From an uncultured Candidatus Altimarinota bacterium (GTDB lineage: Bacteria; Patescibacteriota; Gracilibacteria; BD1-5; UBA6164): a stretch of DNA of 60,827 nt. Positions within the stretch are counted from its first letter, which is position 1. Each line of letters opens with the position of its first letter. The translations under genes and the position numbers were made by a program. This document shows, piece after piece, positions 57,733 through 60,827 of the stretch. Where the stretch lies: contig CALDZK010000002.1 in assembly GCA_937944145.1 (NCBI GenBank), forward strand, positions 1-60,827, given 5' to 3'. The notes under the pieces are model-generated. The model had not been told where the DNA came from. It did not search any database and worked only from the letters and a program-made list of their open reading frames with translations.

Positions 57733-59502
57733 TTAAAACACGACATCATATCAGAGTCTATACTCTCTCGTTCCATTTGGTAATTCCCAGTCAAAGAGAT
57801 AGTGATCTTTTAGGTCATACTGGAGTTGGTTGAGAATTGATTCTGTATTATCTGCATTTAAAGAAAAGAATTTGAGAGAACGTATTTGTCTCTGTGTTCC
57901 ATTGTCATTGAAAGAAAAACTATTTCCATCTACTCTATAGACAGCAGTACTCTCAGCTAAAACCTGTGGAGTTATCTGGGTATCAATAGAGATATTGTGT
58001 TGCTTACGAAAATGCGCTGGCTGAAGTAGGAGATATCCTGAGTCTGGGGAATACCTAGACGAAGCAGTATATATTTCCCTTGCTACGATATCATTTCTTG
58101 CCTGTAGAGAGAGAGTCTTATAGGATTCTGGAGTATCTTCATAGTCAAATCTGTTCGTATAGAGGAGATCTCTCGGGAGGTTATAGTATCTATACTGATC
58201 AGCTGTTTTGTTCTGAGTCGCTCAGACAGGATCATCAAAAGTAGGATCATAATAACGATCCCCTATCCTCATCCACGCGTGCCCTATCTCTGGAAAGTCC
58301 CTTGCATCTATTACACTCCCACGTATAACTTCTGTATCTCTCACCCCTGCAAACATCATCATGTAAGAAGTCAGTTTCGTATATCCTGTACAAACTCCAT
58401 CATTGTTTACAAAGGTATCAATTCCAGAAAATATCTTGCTATCTTCTAGGTCAATTTCACGAGTATATTCTACATTATTTAGTACCCAGTCATATACACT
58501 AGCTATCTTTTCTTCTGAGTTTTTACCAGCTGTCAAAAGTCGTGTCGTATTTTTGAGTTTTTGAAAGTCCCTATCTGTATCCCTGCTGAGATCTATTTTG
58601 TCATCGAGTATATGTAGGAGAAAACTCTGCTTATCAACTACTCCATCGAGTATATCCTCGTCTATAAGCTTCTTTTTTGTAAAATCCACAACGAACCTGT
58701 ACTCACCATCATCAGAACGAGATAAGACATGGTTTTGAATCGATATTCCTAGTCTCTCTAGGTCAGAGAGAAACACTCAGTAAGTATCTTGGATTATTTT
58801 AAATTTTTGAAATACATATCCATAAAAGTCCTGTCCCTCTTGTGTGTAATTGGTTGTATCAGTTATAAATGCGTCAAACACATCCTGCAGCTCAGAAAAA
58901 GCGATTTTTTCTTCGAGGGTATACTCTGGTATCAGTCTATACTGCTTATCTCAAAGTGAGTAGAGTATAATCCCCTGTGTAGAAGATAATTGTTTGAGGT
59001 TACTATTAGAGTCTATAGGAAAAAACTTCGAAAAACGAACCTTCTTTATAGTATTTCCATCTACAAAATCAAACACATCATTTACTATATATATCTGCCT
59101 TCCTCACTCTAAAAGCTTATTTACATAAGAAGGATGTCTAGAGAGTTGTGTTTGGTTTCGTAAGTTAGTCCTTTCACGGAGTTCTAGTACTTTTTGCTGA
59201 GTTGGGGTATTTTTTACTCTAGTAAATACCTCAAAGAGATAATTGTTATTGTGCCTATCCAGTTGTCATAAAATACGGGTATTATTATCTGAGAGAGGTC
59301 TTTTTCTATATTCGTCTAGAGAATCTGCAAGTGATTCTAGTATCTCTTGCTGTCTTTTAGGAGAATACTTCTTATCTATATTCTCAGAAAACCTCTCATA
59401 AACCTCTGCTATTTTTTCGTTACTCACAGAGGCAAATCCCTGTCAGATACTAAGAAAAAAAGAGGCAAAAATAAATACAAGAGCCACAAATATCTTTTTC
59501 AT
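57733..59502 (-). CDS. Exported transglutaminase-like protein
   Basis: This 589-residue protein begins with a signal peptide (IFVALVFIFASFFLSIGQGF). A transglutaminase-like/protease domain lies in the second half, with the catalytic triad visible: Cys in NNDGVCTGYTKLTSYMMMFA, His in IGHAWMRIGD and Asp in YYDPTFDDPVG. The N-terminal 240 residues are helical with no assigned fold, and a beta-rich C-terminal part (SIDTQITPQVLAESTAVYRV) follows. Such domains act as cysteine peptidases or cross-linkers, likely outside the membrane. It lies 21 bases after ctpA on the same strand, suggesting joint action on surface proteins. Confidence 0.82.
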
Positions 59503-59523
59503 GTGTTTTTAGAGTTTTATGTT

Positions 59524-60827
59524 TTATTTATCAAGTGCTGCCTTGAGTTGCGTATCTACACCAGAAACTCATTGTTCCCTATCGAGTTCTACCTCTATAT
59601 CTGCAGGTATTCAAACACCATCTATACCTGTTTGAGTTTTCCCGGTAAGCCACTTTGCGATAGTGTATTTAAATGCTGATCCATCACTATAAGTCTTTAC
59701 ATTTTGAACAGAACCTTTCCCAAAAGAATCTTCTCCTATAATAGTAGCTCATGGAAAGTAATCCTTTATAGTTCCAACGAGTATCTCGCTAGCTGAAGCT
59801 GATCCAGAGTTCTGGAGTAGTACCAACTCATACTGAGAGAAATCTATATCAGTAAATCACTCTGACCTAAATACATCCTGTTTTTCTCCAAAATCTACTA
59901 TAGCCGTTGGTTCTCACTCTGGTATAAAATACCCAAGCATCTTACTGACTTGGTCGAGAAATCCCCCAGGGTTATTTCTGACATCTATAATCACTTTTGA
60001 TATTCCCGAACTTGATTTTAGAACTTCTAGGGAGTTAGAAAACTCATCAAATACGTTTGGTCAAAAGTTTCTGACCTGAATATAAAAGGTATCATTTTCA
60101 AGTACTTCATACTCTATATCTTTTATAACTATTTTTCCACGTACTACTGGTATTTCGAGATCTTCTCATGATCTATCTACAGTTAAAACTACGGTAGTTC
60201 CTGATGGTCATTTTATGAGTCCTACTGCTTGAGTCAGAGAGAGTTGTTCTGTGACAGGTTCACCATCTATGTGTGTAATTATATCACCTCATTTGAGTCC
60301 TGCTTTTTCTGCAGGAGAATCAACTATCGGACTGACAATTACGAGTATTCCTGGTTCTGGCATATCTACAAACGCTCCTATTCCTTCAAATTCTCCGTTA
60401 AGACTCTCCTGAAAACTCTTGTTTGCTACAGGTGGGAAATAGGTTGTATATATGTCATCAGATCATTCTGCAAGACCACTAATAGCACTATAAAATAATT
60501 CTTTATCATCGAGGTTTTCTCTATCAAAATGAGATTGTTTCAGTGTCTTAAACACATCTTGAAAAATAACACTTTGCTCTCAGAGATCTACATCGAGTTC
60601 TGCAGGAGTATTTGGAACTGCCGACTCGATCGCTCTTGAAAGTCCTCTGAGGTCTCTACGGGTAGCGTTTTGAGCTCTAAGTCCAGCAACATCTACATCA
60701 TCTCATAGGGAGAATCCTACTATTTTTTCACTGAGTTTCGAAAAAGTATAGAGGTCTATAGTCTTATTTGGATAGATATTCGACTGAGTATTTTTGATGA
60801 GGTCGAGATATACGAGTTTTTGTAAAT
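59524..60827 (-). CDS. ctpA: C-terminal processing peptidase (CtpA/S41), 5' part cut by window edge
   Basis: This S41 peptidase, partial at its N-terminus (at least 434 residues remain), degrades or matures exported proteins outside the membrane. A PDZ domain ([20 protein letters not shown] and [15 protein letters not shown]) precedes the catalytic core: [16 protein letters not shown], the nucleophile Ser in [16 protein letters not shown] and the general-base Lys in [11 protein letters not shown], followed by [19 protein letters not shown]. The upstream 130 residues include [22 protein letters not shown] of unknown fold. It ends just upstream of the transglutaminase gene. Confidence 0.9.

Overview
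Every large gene here reads through in-frame TGA codons at positions where glycine is invariant in its family (the FtsH Walker A GPPGTGKT, the PurL glutaminase domain, the GroEL GGM tail, the PilT, MurD and DnaA P-loops), and genes end only at TAA or TAG. This is genetic code 25, so the window comes from the Gracilibacteria/Absconditabacteria (BD1-5/SR1) branch of the Candidate Phyla Radiation. The AT-rich sequence, short intergenic gaps and near absence of Shine-Dalgarno motifs fit. All coordinates below assume TGA = Gly.

Layout. 1-2437 (minus): end of a repeat protein and an ABC-F ATPase. 2555-13459 (plus): an odd tandem winged-helix regulator, a stand-alone glutamine amidotransferase, ftsH, csaA, and a purine block purL-purM-purN (GAR to AIR) in which purN is broken. 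13540-15485 (plus): a DedA membrane protein and murD. 15480-19019 (minus): an exported NAGPA-type glycosidase, a PGRP-type amidase and a PilT ATPase. 19292-28480 (mostly plus): thrS with a two-hairpin leader, recX (minus), a groES-ridA-nudix-groEL cluster, a large protein with a lysozyme-like end, and an RlmD/TrmA-type RNA methyltransferase. 28505-29926 (minus): dnaA, with a DnaA-box-like site upstream. 30137-39033 (plus): a lytic transglycosylase, two adjacent DUF1704 (MATCAP-like) metallopeptidases, RNase P RNA, adk, a class III alcohol dehydrogenase, a THUMP/UPF0020-type RNA methyltransferase and an unknown protein. 39035-44367 (minus): rhodanese, a 29-residue membrane peptide, a zinc-ribbon protein, a MiaB with a whole HAD phosphatase inserted in it, an unknown repeat protein and an ArsB/NhaD-type transporter. 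44517-48684 (plus): a frameshifted gene, then ddl, an alpha/beta hydrolase and murF. 48697-52549 (minus): a fatty-acid desaturase, a small protein and a PcrA/UvrD helicase. 52700-53761 (plus): dihydrofolate reductase fused to a membrane anchor and an outer domain. 53770-60827 (minus): a small protein, a UvrD-type helicase with a RecB-like nuclease, a 45-residue coiled-coil protein with its own promoter and terminator, a transglutaminase-like exported protein, and a truncated CtpA protease.

Themes. Peptidoglycan synthesis (murD, ddl, murF) sits with several exported wall-active or surface enzymes (amidase, lytic transglycosylases, glycosidase, transglutaminase, CtpA), as expected for a small cell that attaches to or preys on others. 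Promoters are readable: at least nine start points show TTGACA-like and TATAAT-like boxes separated by exactly 16 bp. Several rho-independent terminators end 0-6 bases before the next ATG.

The most unusual items are the MiaB-HAD insertion, the membrane-anchored DHFR, the paired DUF1704 metallopeptidases, the double OmpR-type regulator, and two very small protein genes. No CRISPR array, tRNA, rRNA or insertion sequence was seen.
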